A DNA stretch of 47,228 nucleotides from Acidobacteriaceae bacterium (GTDB lineage Bacteria; Acidobacteriota; Terriglobia; Terriglobales; Acidobacteriaceae), in the NCBI GenBank assembly GCA_003139095.1, contig PLHW01000059.1, positions 1 through 47,228 on the forward strand, written 5' to 3'. Every line of letters starts with the position of its first letter. Position 1 is the stretch's first letter. Shown piece after piece: positions 1-6,946 of this stretch. Below the pieces are notes generated by a model, which was not told the origin of the DNA, made no database searches, and saw nothing but the letters and a program-made list of their open reading frames with translations. The position numbers and the translations under genes are program-made.

Positions 1-25
1 ACAACGTGTTGAAAGATCACAGGTG

Positions 26-74
26 CCCCATCCTTAACGTCGCGCTTTTTGCGACGTTAGGGTGGGGCTTTTGA
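26..74. repeat. 42-bp hairpin repeat, copy A
   Basis: Bases 26-67 form a near-perfect hairpin: CCCCATCCTTAACGTCGC on the left and GCGACGTTAGGGTGGGG on the right, with one unpaired T and one G-T pair. CTTTTGA follows at 68-74. The same 42-bp layout and flank recurs at 22800-22848 and, with a different inner stem, at 43887-43935. A terminator-like use is possible because of the T run, but the repetition points to a dispersed REP-like element. Confidence 0.85.
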
Positions 75-198
75 ATTGAGGCTTTCGACGACGACTCGCA
101 GCGATGGGGGATCAAGATGGACTTGACTGGCGAGTTTTTTGGGAATGCTTCTAGCCCTCCCCTTCTCCAATCCCCCACCTAAATCTACAATCAAACCC

Positions 199-783
199 AT
201 GCCCGCAGACTCGCCTTCGCTCCCGCCCCCGCCTCCCGATCCAGCCAAGCCCACTCCCACCGACTTCCACATCGGCGATGAATTCGGCACCGCCAAACGT
301 AATCTCCCACCCATTGGCATCGTCGTAATCGGCATCGCCGCCGTCGCCCTCGTCGTCGGCATCATCGCTTTCCACCAGCGCGCCCAGCCCCAGGGCGCCG
401 GCGCCGTCGATCTCGTCTCCTCCGCCGAAGTCCCCGGACAACATACGCTCCTCGTCGCCATCACGTTCACGCTCCACAACACGGCCGAAAAATCTCTCTG
501 GATTCGCAGCCTCAAGGCGCAACTCACCGCCGCCGACGGCCACACCTACGAAGACGAGGCCGCCTCCGCCGTCGATCTCGACCGCTATTACCAGCTTTTT
601 CCCGCGCTCAAGGAAAGTACCGAGCCGCCGCTCCCGCCCGAATCCAAGCTCCTCGCCGGAGCCTCCCAGAAGGCCACCATCGTCGTCAGCTTCCCCCTCA
701 CCAAAGAAGCCTTCGATCAGCGCAAATCTTTGGCCGTAACCATCCAACCCTACGACCAGCCCTTGCCCATTGTTTTGAAGTAA
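199..783 (+). CDS. Proline-rich membrane-anchored hypothetical protein
   Basis: I do not recognise a named family. The 194-residue product begins with a Ser/Pro-rich cytoplasmic segment (about residues 5-20), then one hydrophobic helix near residues 38-58 (IGIVVIGIAAVALVVGIIAF). The rest is an extracytoplasmic domain of about 135 residues with beta-rich text such as TLLVAITFTLHNTAEKSLWI and a closing TIQPYDQPLPIVLK. That pattern suits a single-pass protein with an Ig-like or DUF2393-like periplasmic domain; the family guess is inference. I chose ATG 199 because the open frame upstream, from TTG 139, has no ribosome site and runs into flanking repeat A. No clear Shine-Dalgarno is visible at 199 either. 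Codons are strongly C-ending, as in most genes here. Confidence 0.7.
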   Translation: MPADSPSLPPPPPDPAKPTPTDFHIGDEFGTAKRNLPPIGIVVIGIAAVALVVGIIAFHQRAQPQGAGAVDLVSSAEVPGQHTLLVAITFTLHNTAEKSLWIRSLKAQLTAADGHTYEDEAASAVDLDRYYQLFPALKESTEPPLPPESKLLAGASQKATIVVSFPLTKEAFDQRKSLAVTIQPYDQPLPIVLK

Positions 784-831
784 TTTTTGTTTTGAATTTA
801 CTTTGACGGCAGTGACGGCGTCTTGGATTTT

Positions 832-1251
832 CTAAGCGCGTACCCGTTCGCTGTTCCTCGAATGTGCGCGTGCCCCATTGCCTCGCGCATTGGCAACAAT
901 CCCTCGTCGTTTTGCCTTGCTCACGAATCTGGTTCCATTCGTCCTAGCCGCTTTTGGTAGAACGTCGGGATAAAGGGCGGTAATTACCGCAGCTGGGTTC
1001 CTGTCGATCACTGTGAGCAGCGTACGGGCTGGCGCCTCTGGCGTGCGGCGGCCGCCTTCCCAATGCTTGATCGCATCCAGACTGAAGCCGAAGGTCTCGG
1101 AAAAGCGGGACTGAGTCATATTAAGTCTCTGCCGGATGCTTTTCACATCCACTTCGTCCGGCACATGCACCTTCATTCCCTCGCGCTCTCCTGCAAGAAA
1201 CGCCTCTACTTCGTCCAGCCCAGACATGAGCTTTTCAAATGCGGTTTTCAA
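832..1251 (-). CDS. HTH antitoxin of a RelE/HigB-type TA pair
   Basis: A 139-residue protein with a Cro/C1-type helix-turn-helix around residues 39-72 (IRQRLNMTQSRFSETFGFSL then KHWEGGRRTPE). It follows the toxin gene by 18 bp on the same strand, the toxin-first order typical of HigBA/NadS-like pairs. By family knowledge it should neutralise the toxin by binding it and repress the shared promoter. The start is a TTG: AGGAG lies eight bases before it, and the next in-frame ATG (1227) has no comparable site. The C-terminal 35 residues are unusually basic and Arg/Asn-rich (for example SKAKRRGIVANARGNGARAH), longer than in most such antitoxins; this tail may contact DNA or may be a spurious extension. 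Confidence 0.85.
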   Translation of the reverse strand: MKTAFEKLMSGLDEVEAFLAGEREGMKVHVPDEVDVKSIRQRLNMTQSRFSETFGFSLDAIKHWEGGRRTPEAPARTLLTVIDRNPAAVITALYPDVLPKAARTNGTRFVSKAKRRGIVANARGNGARAHSRNSERVRA

Positions 1252-1269
1252 GATCGCTCTCCTGCCGCT

Positions 1270-1608
1270 CTAGCCCCGATAGCTCTCAAAAATAGCGTCG
1301 GAACGCTTCTTCAGGGCATTGCGTTCGGCTTTTGTCAGATTCCCCTTCTCGTTCTTCGGAAAAACTGTGATCAAGAAGACCGGGAATTTTTCGCTGCGCC
1401 AGATATACACCACCCGCGCCCCACCGCTTTTTCCCATGCCCGGACGCGCCACACGAACTTTCCGAAACCCACCCGTTCCGGCCATCACTTCCCCGCATTC
1501 GGGGTTCATCGCCACCATGTCCACAATCCGGTCTCGTTCCGCCTCGTCGAAGAGCTTGCCGGAAACTGCCGCATAGGATGGCATCTCGACTACCGTCTGC
1601 CGATTCAT
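1270..1608 (-). CDS. RelE/ParE/HigB-type toxin
   Basis: A 112-residue protein with the compact RelE/HigB2 pattern: an N-terminal helix (LFDEAERDRIVDMVAMNP), a central strand block GFRKVRVARPGMGKSGGARV (about residues 47-66) followed by VYIW, and TVFPKNEKGNLTKAE near residues 81-95. Family members are ribosome-dependent mRNA endonucleases that halt translation; the exact target here is unknown. ATG 1608 is chosen over the upstream GTG because TTGGAG lies directly ahead of it with good spacing. The HTH antitoxin gene follows 18 bp downstream, so the two are co-transcribed. Paired 12-bp repeats immediately upstream (1616-1661) are a candidate autoregulatory operator. Confidence 0.88.
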   Translation of the reverse strand: MNRQTVVEMPSYAAVSGKLFDEAERDRIVDMVAMNPECGEVMAGTGGFRKVRVARPGMGKSGGARVVYIWRSEKFPVFLITVFPKNEKGNLTKAERNALKKRSDAIFESYRG

Positions 1609-1615
1609 TTGTACT

Positions 1616-1661
1616 CCAATGGACACCTTCGGTCAAGTAAAATCGTATGCCATTGGACACC
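1616..1661 (-). promoter_or_regulatory. Candidate TA operator: paired 12-bp repeats
   Basis: Read on the minus strand, GGTGTCCAATGG (1661-1650) and GGTGTCCATTGG (1627-1616) are direct repeats with one mismatch, 22 bp apart. Each also holds a CCAATGG/CCATTGG core that is the reverse complement of the other, so the pair can be seen as direct or as inverted half-sites. They lie just before the toxin ribosome site, within the 73-bp gap after the ppk2 stop codon. This is where an HTH antitoxin would autoregulate. An AT-rich -10-like CATACGAT sits between them. Confidence 0.55.
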
Positions 1662-1681
1662 ATGGCCAGGTCGTCGAACTC

Positions 1682-2563
1682 TCACTCCCTCTCCAATTTC
1701 CTCCGCGCCTCCCCCAGCGCCTTCTTCTCGGCCCCGCTCACGATCGGATATTCCAGCTTCATCGCCTTCAACTCTTTCACCAGCGCCTGCGACACCACCA
1801 GCCGCGTAAACCATTTATGGTCCGCCGGAACCACATGCCACGGCGCATACTCCGTCGCCGTCGCCCGAATCGCCTCCTCATACGCTTCCTGGTACGCGTC
1901 CCAAAACCCCCGCTCCTTCACATCCGCCGCAGAAAATTTCCAGTTCTTGTCCGGAGTCTCCAGCCGCTCCATAAAACGCCGCTTCTGCTCTTTCTTCGAA
2001 AGATGCAGAAAAAACTTCACCACCGCAATTCCGTTCCGCGTCAAATAGCGCTCAAAGTTACAGATGTCTTCGTATCGCTCCTCCCAAATATCCTTGGTCA
2101 CCAGCCCCTTCGGCAGCTTCTCGCTCGTCAGCACCTCCGGATGCACCCGCACCACCAGCACCTCTTCGTAATATGACCGGTTAAAAATCCCGATCCGCCC
2201 GCGCGCCGGCGCATGCTGGCTCGTCCTCCACAAATATCCGTGGTTCCGCTCCTCCTCGGTCGGCACTTTGAACGACGTTACCTCCACGCCCTGCGGGTTC
2301 ACCCCCGACATCACGTGCTTGATCGTCCCGTCCTTCCCCGCCGCATCCATCGCCTGAAAAATTACCAGCAGCCCCCACAGATCCTGCGCCGCCAAAATAT
2401 CCTGCAACCGGCTCAACTCCTCCACGCCGTTCGCCAGCAGTTCCTTTGCCTCGTCCTTGTCCTCCGAATCCAAACCATGCGTATCCGCCGGATCGTGATC
2501 CTTCAGCCGAAAATGTTTCCCATGGTCCACCCGATACCGCTTCAACATCTTTTCAATTTTCAT
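1682..2563 (-). CDS. ppk2: Polyphosphate kinase 2 family protein
   Basis: A 293-residue member of the PPK2 family, which moves phosphate between polyphosphate and nucleoside mono- or diphosphates. The Walker-A-like loop is AMDAAGKDGTIKHV near residues 71-84, the Walker-B/Arg region is GRIGIFNRSYYEEVLVVRVH (about 122-141), and a lid segment follows (KFFLHLSKKEQKRRF). Length and the single kinase domain suit the short polyphosphate-dependent nucleotide phosphotransferases (classes I/III); I cannot decide substrate preference by eye. ATG 2563 is preferred over the TTG two codons earlier. The TA pair lies directly downstream on the same strand with its own candidate operator, so co-transcription is optional. 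A heptad array occupies the region upstream of the start. Confidence 0.93.
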   Translation of the reverse strand: MKIEKMLKRYRVDHGKHFRLKDHDPADTHGLDSEDKDEAKELLANGVEELSRLQDILAAQDLWGLLVIFQAMDAAGKDGTIKHVMSGVNPQGVEVTSFKVPTEEERNHGYLWRTSQHAPARGRIGIFNRSYYEEVLVVRVHPEVLTSEKLPKGLVTKDIWEERYEDICNFERYLTRNGIAVVKFFLHLSKKEQKRRFMERLETPDKNWKFSAADVKERGFWDAYQEAYEEAIRATATEYAPWHVVPADHKWFTRLVVSQALVKELKAMKLEYPIVSGAEKKALGEARRKLERE

Positions 2564-2607
2564 AAACAAATCTTCTCTCTCGCGGCAGGAAAAGGGAAAT
2601 CGGGGGA

Positions 2608-2653
2608 GTCGTTGGTCGTTGGTCGTTGTTCGACCGTCGTCAGTCGCTGGATT
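2608..2653. repeat. Degenerate heptad array (GTCGTTG)
   Basis: Three perfect GTCGTTG units at 2608-2628 decay into TTCGACC, GTCGTCA and GTCGCTG up to 2653. It lies in the 285-bp gap between the divergent ppk2 and 2849 genes, about 45 bp before the ppk2 start. No other feature is clear in this gap. Confidence 0.75.
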
Positions 2654-2848
2654 CCAATCGTCCGTCGTGAATGGCCTGACGTCAGTCGTAGTAGCTTGAA
2701 CTCCATCTTAGGGGCAGGTTGGGCAAGGCCTCCAGGTATCGAACACAGACCGGTGCGATCGGGGGATTTTGAGCGCAATCGGGATGTTACGACAACCGTC
2801 ACATGTCCCCGACTACTCTGCAACGTGCGCGGACGTACAATTGGCATC

Positions 2849-3496
2849 ATGAATAGACGCAGGATTGTTGTGCTTGCGTTGATCGTACTATGTGCCCACG
2901 TGGCTCCGTCGCAGTCAGTAAATCTTACGGGCGACGTTCGTTCGGGTGTTCCACATTTCCAAATTCACTACACCGGTGCAAAGGACGACGCGAACGGATT
3001 CGCGACTATTCATTCCATAACCATCCGGCAAAGCGGGAAGACGATACAAACGATTCGGTTTAGTGGTGAAGATGTGCCAAGGGTACGTGACTTCCGCAAA
3101 GCGGTTCAATTGCGCGACATCAATTGCGATGGCTACAAAGACCTACTCATCGAACATTTAACTGGCGTACATGGCGACTCTTGGTATCACCTGTATTTGT
3201 TTAATAGGAACTCGGGAATGTTCGTCGCGTACCCACAATTTTCTCAACTCGCCTTCAAACAGGTTGACTGCCGCACTCGAGAAATCACCACGTACGTAAA
3301 CAGTGGGCAAGCAGGTTGCGCATACGAGAGCGCTCTGTACAGATGGGTAAACGACAGCCTTACTCCTGTCCGTATTGAATCGCAAGAAGCGAGCGGCGAG
3401 CAGAACGACACATTCACACGAACAATTCAAATGTGGAGTGGTACAAAACGGGAGGTGCGCAAACTAAGAGTCCCCGCCGACGATTGTCATCGCTGA
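2849..3496 (+). CDS. Exported XAC2610-like hypothetical protein
   Basis: A 215-residue protein with a standard signal peptide (MNRRRIVVLALIVLCAHVAP, cleavage probably near residue 23). The mature part carries INCDGYKDLLIEHLTGVHGD (residues 91-110) followed by SWYHLYLFN. This acidic DxDGYxDL motif followed by a WYHLYLF strand is what I know from XAC2610-related secreted proteins, which resemble single FG-GAP/VCBS repeats. Function is unknown. Codon use is visibly less C-ending and more A/T-rich than the neighbours, which may mean recent transfer. The gene is followed by the MITE at 3520. Confidence 0.75.
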   Translation: MNRRRIVVLALIVLCAHVAPSQSVNLTGDVRSGVPHFQIHYTGAKDDANGFATIHSITIRQSGKTIQTIRFSGEDVPRVRDFRKAVQLRDINCDGYKDLLIEHLTGVHGDSWYHLYLFNRNSGMFVAYPQFSQLAFKQVDCRTREITTYVNSGQAGCAYESALYRWVNDSLTPVRIESQEASGEQNDTFTRTIQMWSGTKREVRKLRVPADDCHR

Positions 3497-3519
3497 CCGG
3501 CCAATTGGCGTTAGCAGGC

Positions 3520-3668
3520 GTGGTTGTTGAAAAACTCTTTTTCCTGAAATCTGCAAAAACTGATTTGCGTCGGGATGACTTATGAGCGACTTTCTCGACG
3601 CGGGTAGACATTTTCTACTCCCACATTTTAGGGTGTTTTTCTCGCAAATCGACTTTTTCAACAGCCAC
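3520..3668. mobile_element. 149-bp MITE with 18-bp terminal inverted repeats
   Basis: The ends are GTGGTTGTTGAAAAACTC (3520-3537) and, read inward from the right, GTGGCTGTTGAAAAAGTC (3668-3651): 16 of 18 match. AGGC directly flanks both ends (3516-3519 and 3669-3672), a plausible 4-bp target duplication. A longer direct repeat GGCGTTAGCA also flanks it (3507-3516 and 3670-3679). The inside is AT-rich and non-coding, with further inverted words GATTTGCG and CGCAAATC. GGCTGTTGAAAAAG-type ends are known from transposase-bearing elements in other bacteria, so this is probably a non-autonomous derivative moved in trans. Confidence 0.8.
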
Positions 3669-3731
3669 AGGCGTTAGCACTCAAAATCCCCAGTCGCGTG
3701 GTCGATGAGTGCTATCGCGATCTTTCGTTGA

Positions 3732-3959
3732 TTAGCGCCTGTCGCTTGATACCGACTGATCGCCCATCAGATGTACGGTGGAATCCCTGAGGGCAGAAGG
3801 CGCGTATCTCGTGTAGGGATGGACGATTCCCTGATTGACTCCCCACGCGGCGCAGGCCAATGCCAGAAAGACGAGGCTCCAATGCAAGCTGCGCTCACTC
3901 CCGATGAAGAAGGACAACCCCGCGTTTATGGATGCGAATCCGAAAACCAGTACAATCAA
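3732..3959 (-). CDS. Doubtful small membrane protein, possibly frameshifted
   Basis: A 75-codon frame with two hydrophobic helices (MIVLVFGFASINAGLSFFIG and SLVFLALACAAWGVNQGIV) and a short polar tail. It has only a TTG start directly after an in-frame stop. A better N-terminus, ATG 3993 followed by RVTSKKIRQ, exists in the neighbouring frame and would join the hydrophobic part after a single-base shift. Either this is a small membrane protein with a frameshift (real or from sequencing), or it is a chance ORF. No homologue is recognised. Confidence 0.3.
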   Translation of the reverse strand: MIVLVFGFASINAGLSFFIGSERSLHWSLVFLALACAAWGVNQGIVHPYTRYAPSALRDSTVHLMGDQSVSSDRR

Positions 3960-4176
3960 CTATTTGCCTGATCTTCTTTGAAGTGACGCGCATGACACGG
4001 CCAAGTCTACACGTGTTTTTTTTGTTTGGAGATCGGTGACTGTTGAGAGCAGGCGATTTCACAACTTTGCGCTGCTTGTTCTCGCCTCAGCCATTGCGCT
4101 CAGGAACCCAATTACGACCTGACAGTTACGACCCCTCCGACACCGTGGTGTGCAAGGTCAAGTCTTGGCTATCACA

Positions 4177-4204
4177 CGTCAGTCGTAAGTCGTCAGTCGC
4201 GAGT
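4177..4204. repeat. Heptad array (CGTCAGT)
   Basis: Four consecutive 7-bp units: CGTCAGT, CGTAAGT, CGTCAGT and CGCGAGT, then a decayed CAACCGT. It lies 3' of the cupredoxin gene. Confidence 0.75.
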
Positions 4205-4289
4205 CAACCGTTATCCGGAGAGCCGATAACCGCTTCTAAAATTGAAGATGCCCTAGCCCGCTCCCATCACCCCGAACGACCAACGACCC

Positions 4290-5135
4290 CTACCTCTGCT
4301 CATACACCGAACTCCCCGGCGTCGGCGCGTCATAATCCCGCCCATACTTATTCTTGTGCGCCATGTGCTGCCCGTTCGCCTCCGGCACGCGAATCACCCC
4401 CAGCGAAGTCGCGTTCTCCCCAATCGTCACTGCCCGCGACACCAACTTCTCGTTCTCCGGACCCATGCCCTCGCTCCACACATGCATCACATATCGCCCG
4501 TAGCCCACTCCCGCGATGCTCACCTGCCCGTCCGCGCTTGCGATCCCGTACAGCGGCGTCCCCATCGTGATCACCACCGCGTTCATCTCCGGATGAATGT
4601 TGCAGAAAATGTAGCTGATCCCCGGCCGATCAAAGCGCACCGTCCGCGATGTTCCCGCCTCGTACAATCCCAGGTCGAACCGCTTCCCTTCAAACAGCGA
4701 AAACACGTTGTGAAAAAAAGGATCGCGGTTCGGAAACTCCACCGTCGATCCCGCCGGAATCACCAGCAGATGCGGCTCGAAACTCTTGTTTTTCTGCACC
4801 AGTCGCGGATTCGGCGTCGCCGGCGCCGGCGGATCCACCAGCCCCTCCGATCCCGCTGCCGGCGTCAGCCACACCACCGTCGCCGGAATCGCCCCATGCC
4901 GCGACTTTGCCTCCCCCGCCTTGCCTTTCCCAGATTTGTTCGCGTCCGATTTGTTGTCGTCCGACTTCGTCTTGCGCGAGGTGTTTTCGTCCGCCTTCGC
5001 GATGCCCGATTTTTCTTCCGCCTGCGCCTCCTGCCCAACCTCAATGCGCCCGCGCACGGTAACAGTCTCGGCGCGCACAACCACCGCGCAAGCCAACAAC
5101 AAAACCAAGACCGCCACTTTGCTTCCGCGCGTCAT
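4290..5135 (-). CDS. Cupredoxin-domain (MauL-like) exported protein
   Basis: A 281-residue exported protein. After a signal peptide (residues 1-22) comes a highly charged Lys/Asp/Ala linker (about 38-80, for example ENTSRKTKSDDNKSDANKSG), then a plastocyanin-like fold. Probable copper ligands are His142 in PFFHNV and Cys178, His181 and Met184 in IFCNIHPEM, the classic type-1 copper set. A carboxypeptidase-regulatory-like beta domain follows (GVGYGRYVMHVW). By family it is a periplasmic blue-copper electron carrier or copper-binding protein. ATG 5135 starts at the signal peptide; the longer frame adds only 22 non-conserved residues. It is last in the row regulator-kinase-porin-cupredoxin, 107 bp after the porin, with a heptad array in the gap. 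Confidence 0.85.
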   Translation of the reverse strand: MTRGSKVAVLVLLLACAVVVRAETVTVRGRIEVGQEAQAEEKSGIAKADENTSRKTKSDDNKSDANKSGKGKAGEAKSRHGAIPATVVWLTPAAGSEGLVDPPAPATPNPRLVQKNKSFEPHLLVIPAGSTVEFPNRDPFFHNVFSLFEGKRFDLGLYEAGTSRTVRFDRPGISYIFCNIHPEMNAVVITMGTPLYGIASADGQVSIAGVGYGRYVMHVWSEGMGPENEKLVSRAVTIGENATSLGVIRVPEANGQHMAHKNKYGRDYDAPTPGSSVYEQR

Positions 5136-5216
5136 CTCTCGATTCTGAATTTCATCCCGGCGCTCAATCCCAGATCGTTGAGCCAAAGCATCCGGCCCCA
5201 ACCAACCAGCAACCCT

Positions 5217-5244
5217 ACCTCAAAGCTCCAAGCTCGTAGCTCCT
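5217..5244. repeat. Heptad array overlapping the porin stop codon
   Basis: Plus-strand units AGCTCCA (5224-5230), AGCTCGT (5231-5237) and AGCTCCT (5238-5244), with a decayed unit to 5217. The last unit overlaps the porin TAG (5245-5243), so in the coding direction the array begins at the stop codon. Confidence 0.7.
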
Positions 5245-6889
5245 AAAACAATACTCCCACACTCAAGTTCAAATGCCCCGCTCCGCTCGCTCCCGTCGTC
5301 AGCGCATTCGTCTCGATCCGTCTGTACTCCGCCGCAAACAGCAAATCCGACCGCGGCCGGTAAATCACGTTCGCAAATCCCGCGCGATTCCGCGTCAGCG
5401 CCGGATTGCCGTACGACTGCGGATACTGAAAGTATTCCAGATCGCTCGCATAAGGATTATCCATCCCGAATGCCCAGTTCAACTCCCACTTCGCGGCCGG
5501 ACGATACTTCAACTGCGCCCACCCGCCAATCGTGTTCAGCCCAATCACCTCGGTCGCGCGATTCGTCGGGTCGCCGCCAAACAGCGCACTCTGTCCCAGC
5601 CCTCCGTACAATCCTCCCAATCCTTTGCCCCGATAAAATTTCCCGCTCACCGCAAACCTCCCGCCCAGCGGCAGTTCCCAGTCGCTCATCGCCGCCCACG
5701 CATCCACGTTGCGCCCAAACCAGTAATTCTGCCGCTCATAAAACCCTCCCGCCCCCACCCGCAGCGGCTGTCCGAAAAAATTGTGCGTCCACGCCACCCG
5801 CGTCCCGTACCCCGGCTGCCGCGACTCCTCCCCCGGCCCCGGCTGTCGGTAATACGATGAGTACGGCACTTCCCCACTCACCGGATCGATAATTCCTCCC
5901 TCGATCAGCACATTCGACGACTCGCCGAGCGCAACCCTGTGCTCCACTCGTACCTGCGGCACCCAACTCCACAAATTCCCGGCGTACGACAGCGCCGGCT
6001 CGGCCAGCGTCGCAAATGACGTCGGCGAATTCGGCGAAAAGAAAATCCCATCCTGTCCCGCCACCACCGACGTGTTCTCCCAATCCATCCGCATTGTCGC
6101 CGTTCGCAGCCGCATCAGTCCCGCATTCACTCCGTTCGGCGCCGCCTCAAACCCGCCGCCCAGATCCAACTCCAGATCCGCTCTCGTCTTCGCTCCGCCC
6201 ACCCGCGGCCCAAAAACTTCAAACCCCAGTTGCGACTGCCGCAACGTCCCTCCAAAGCTCCCCGTCGCATAGCCCGCGGTCGTCGGATACGAGATCGCCG
6301 GCAAATCGATGTTATCCACCACTCCCTGATTGCTGAACAAATTCATCAGCACGATTCCGGAAATCCGCATCCGGTACTTCGATCCGCTCTCCACCTTCGT
6401 CTGATACTGATCGTCCACCTTCCCCGCCAACAGCTCATACTCCTCATCCAAACCAGCCGTCCGCCCAGCCTTCTTCTGTTCTTCCTGCCCGGCTACCGCC
6501 GCATTCCGATCTTGCGCGTCCTCCTTCGGCGACACATTCATCGCCGCCGCTGCATCTTTGCCGACTGTGCGCACTACCGCCTCCACCATCCCAGGCCTTG
6601 CGCCACCACCACCCCGCAACTCCTCCACCTCCCGCCGCAACTCCCGCCGCTCCGTCCGCTCCCGTTCCGCGTCCGCCCGCAGCTCCGCCACCGCCGCCCG
6701 CAGCTCGCGCACCTCATCCCTTAATTCGCGCACTGCCGCGCTCGCCTCGACCGTTGCATCGCCCGGCGAAGAACTCTCCGCCCGTTGCGCGCCCGTCTGC
6801 GCCATCGCCCCGCAGGAAACAAAAATCGCCAGCATCAACACTCCCAACCCCCGCTGGCCCAGCCACACGTATCTTTGCTTCCTGCTCAT
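5243..6889 (-). CDS. Outer-membrane porin with coiled-coil N-terminus (DcaP-like)
   Basis: A 548-residue protein. A signal peptide (MSRKQRYVWLGQRGLGVLML and on to AMAQ) is followed by a long coiled coil of ELR-rich heptads (residues about 45-90: VRELRDEVRELRAAVAELRA), as in DcaP-like porins. The remainder is a beta-barrel: alternating aromatic strands such as RMRISGIVLMNLFSN, RADLELDLGGGFE and ATMRMDWENTSVVAGQDGIF, ending in the outer-membrane signature LSVGVLF. ATG 6889 has GGAGG six bases upstream. The sensor kinase gene ends 57 bp upstream, suggesting one operon. Substrate is not deducible; DcaP relatives carry small anionic solutes and peptidoglycan-anchored trimers. Confidence 0.85.
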   Translation of the reverse strand: MSRKQRYVWLGQRGLGVLMLAIFVSCGAMAQTGAQRAESSSPGDATVEASAAVRELRDEVRELRAAVAELRADAERERTERRELRREVEELRGGGGARPGMVEAVVRTVGKDAAAAMNVSPKEDAQDRNAAVAGQEEQKKAGRTAGLDEEYELLAGKVDDQYQTKVESGSKYRMRISGIVLMNLFSNQGVVDNIDLPAISYPTTAGYATGSFGGTLRQSQLGFEVFGPRVGGAKTRADLELDLGGGFEAAPNGVNAGLMRLRTATMRMDWENTSVVAGQDGIFFSPNSPTSFATLAEPALSYAGNLWSWVPQVRVEHRVALGESSNVLIEGGIIDPVSGEVPYSSYYRQPGPGEESRQPGYGTRVAWTHNFFGQPLRVGAGGFYERQNYWFGRNVDAWAAMSDWELPLGGRFAVSGKFYRGKGLGGLYGGLGQSALFGGDPTNRATEVIGLNTIGGWAQLKYRPAAKWELNWAFGMDNPYASDLEYFQYPQSYGNPALTRNRAGFANVIYRPRSDLLFAAEYRRIETNALTTGASGAGHLNLSVGVLF

Positions 6890-6946
6890 CGTACCCTCCC
6901 ACACTGCCCAAGAATCGCGTTTCGCTCGCTAGGATTTCGAACAGAA

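Larger units (their letters stand above)
3669..4289. other. Gene-poor stretch after the MITE
   Basis: Apart from the doubtful ORF at 3732-3959, I see no convincing gene. The stretch holds a T run near 4016-4024, a heptad array (4177-4204) and a small hairpin at 4210-4230 (GTTATCCGG, loop AGAG, CCGATAAC, one bulge). The hairpin lies 60 bp beyond the cupredoxin stop codon and could end that operon, but it lacks a clear T tract. Confidence 0.6.

Noticed and set aside
3414-3661. Two small minus-strand ORFs over the MITE
   Set aside because: They are chance translations of the terminal inverted repeats and interior.
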